A DNA stretch of 64,000 nt from Pedococcus cremeus (GTDB lineage Bacteria > Actinomycetota > Actinomycetes > Actinomycetales > Dermatophilaceae), in assembly GCF_900111375.1 (NCBI RefSeq), contig NZ_FOHB01000007.1, forward strand, positions 186,001-250,000, read 5' to 3'. The notes under the pieces are model-generated. The model did no database searches and was not told the DNA's origin. It worked only from the letters and a program-made list of their open reading frames with translations. This document shows positions 62,648-64,000 of this stretch, piece by piece (position 1 is the stretch's first letter; each line of letters opens with the position of its first letter). Both the position numbers and the translations under genes were made by a program.

Positions 62648-64000
62648 GTCTCGCGGACCGACTTGAGAGCGTTCGCCGCGCACAGCAGCCGGCGGCGACC
62701 GCCGAACAGGACCGAAACGCTCCTGAGCGACCACGGATCGTCGACCCGTTCGCGGCGGTGAAGGCGAGCGTGCACCAGGCGCTGCTCGACTCGTTGGGGC
62801 CGCAGCTCTACGACCCGCACCTCGACCAGGGGGAACTCGAGACCCGGGTTCGGCACACGCTGCAGGAGGTCATCGACTCCGAAGAGACTCCTCTCTCCCT
62901 ATCGGACCGCACCCGCATCGCGCAGGAAGTCGCGGACGAGATCCTCGGCCACGGTCCGCTGGAGCCGCTGCTTCGCGACAGCGAGATCAGCGAGATCATG
63001 GTCAACGGCCCGGAGAAGATCTACGTGGAGCGAGCAGGCAAGCTGTACTCGGTCGACACCCACTTCAGCAGTGAAGCCCACCTGCGGCGCACAATCGACA
63101 AAATCGTCGGGCGCGTGGGTCGACGTGTCGACGAGGCCAGCCCACTCGTGGACGCCCGTCTGCCCGACGGCTCGCGCGTCAATGCAGTGATCCCGCCGAT
63201 TGCCCTCGACGGCTCGATGCTCACCATTCGAAAGTTCTCGACCGACCCCTTCACCGACAAGGACCTCATCGCATTCGGCACCTTCAGCGTGCAGGTGCGC
63301 GACTTCCTCATTGCCACCGTTCGTGGACGTCGGAACATCATCATCTCCGGTGGTACGGGGTCCGGTAAGACGACCTTGCTCAACGTGATCTCGTCGTTCA
63401 TCCCCGAGGACGAACGCATTGTCACCATTGAGGACGCCGCTGAGCTGCAGCTCCACCAGGACCACGTGCTGCGTCTCGAGTCCCGACCTGCGAACATCGA
63501 GGGCAAGGGCTCGATCCCCATCCGTGAGCTGGTCAAGAACTCGCTTCGTATGCGCCCCGACCGCATCGTGGTCGGTGAGATCCGTGACGGCGCCGCGCTC
63601 GACATGCTTCAGGCGATGAACACCGGCCACGACGGGTCCATCACCACCGTGCACGCCAACAGCCCCCGAGATAGCCTTTCCCGTCTTGAGACGCTTGTGC
63701 TGATGGCAGGTGTCGACCTCCCGGTGCGCGCGATCCGTGAGCAAGTGGCGGGTGCGGTGGACCTCGTGATCCAGCAGGCCCGCCTCAAGGATGGCTCGCG
63801 CCGGGTAGTCGCCATCTCCGAGGTGGTTGGCATGGAGTCTGACGTCATCACGATGCAAGACATCTTCACGTTCAACTACAGCGCAGGGCGTGATGAGAAC
63901 GGTCGCTTCCGAGGCTCACTGGTCAGCACTGGCCTTCGCCCCAAGTTCGCTGAGGACCTCCACGACCAAGGGATCGACCTGCCGCCGAACCTCTTCGTAC
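62644..64000 (+). CDS. tadA: TadA/CpaF pilus secretion ATPase (3' end outside the window)
   Basis: 452 codons are visible from ATG 62644. An N-terminal all-alpha/beta region (about 60-150, with G-P-L-E-P-L-L and E-I-S-E-I-M-V-N-G) precedes the VirB11-type ATPase: Walker A G-G-T-G-S-G-K-T-T near 236-244, Asp box D-E-R-I-V-T-I-E-D-A-A-E, Walker B R-I-V-V-G-E-I-R-D-G and His box H-D-G-S-I-T-T-V-H-A-N. It drives Flp pilus assembly. TadB/TadC would be expected next. Confidence 0.95.
   Translation, partial: MSLADRLESVRRAQQPAATAEQDRNAPERPRIVDPFAAVKASVHQALLDSLGPQLYDPHLDQGELETRVRHTLQEVIDSEETPLSLSDRTRIAQEVADEILGHGPLEPLLRDSEISEIMVNGPEKIYVERAGKLYSVDTHFSSEAHLRRTIDKIVGRVGRRVDEASPLVDARLPDGSRVNAVIPPIALDGSMLTIRKFSTDPFTDKDLIAFGTFSVQVRDFLIATVRGRRNIIISGGTGSGKTTLLNVISSFIPEDERIVTIEDAAELQLHQDHVLRLESRPANIEGKGSIPIRELVKNSLRMRPDRIVVGEIRDGAALDMLQAMNTGHDGSITTVHANSPRDSLSRLETLVLMAGVDLPVRAIREQVAGAVDLVIQQARLKDGSRRVVAISEVVGMESDVITMQDIFTFNYSAGRDENGRFRGSLVSTGLRPKFAEDLHDQGIDLPPNLFV

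Overview
The window is high-GC DNA with dense, overlapping genes (many ATGA/GTGA stop-start junctions), GTG starts and a WhiB regulator next to fbiA/fbiB, manB, sahH and mtrA-mtrB-lpqB. This is typical of an actinobacterium. The gene set is the same conserved neighbourhood found around whiB2-fbiAB-manB-sahH-mtrAB-lpqB in Mycobacterium, but with Micrococcales-style content. I infer an Intrasporangiaceae-like organism (moderate confidence). No rRNA, tRNA, CRISPR array, transposase or integrase was seen.

Region 1 (1-16 kb) mixes envelope and housekeeping genes: a TIGR03089 fragment, a large membrane protein, a secreted cell-wall-binding-repeat protein, an acyltransferase and an inositol-monophosphatase-family enzyme. 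A four-gene glycan operon follows (7.0-12.0 kb): GT2, a GT4 fused to a decayed methyltransferase, a flippase-like LPG_synthase_TM protein, and a methyltransferase. Next comes a TetR-cupin-DUF4865 operon with its own palindromic operator. A strong two-way terminator at 13.65 kb separates it from DUF3105, and an AlkA-like glycosylase and a small membrane protein follow.

Region 2 (16-32 kb) is the conserved core: an SNase-like lipoprotein, FbiB and FbiA for coenzyme F420, WhiB, a 1056-residue glycosyltransferase and DUF5719. An unknown, compositionally different gene comes next. Then come a degenerate zincin, DUF3499, ManB, Trm112-like and SIS proteins, and a DUF3516 helicase sitting where manA lies in Mycobacterium.

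Region 3 (32-51 kb) is accessory surface-polysaccharide DNA of lower GC. It holds three acyltransferase-3 genes, several GT-C-type polytopic membrane proteins, a DPM1/GtrB-like GT2, GtrA and a GT87-like protein, interrupted by sahH. A decayed duplicate of the ybaK 3' end on one side of the first acyltransferase, with intact ybaK on the other, marks an acquisition event. tmk, which lies between sahH and mtrA in Mycobacterium, is missing here.

Region 4 (49.8-64 kb) combines a Tad/Flp pilus system with the MtrAB-LpqB signalling module. TadG- and TadE-like genes diverge from mtrA. After lpqB come a PIG-V-like mannosyltransferase and two paralogous membrane proteins, then two Flp pilins, CpaB, TadZ/CpaE and the start of the TadA/CpaF ATPase, which runs off the end.

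Themes across the window: leaderless-type promoters (TAnnnT placed 6-7 nt before ATG/GTG), and a strikingly frequent heptamer GTATGCC/GGCATAC (about 32 copies).
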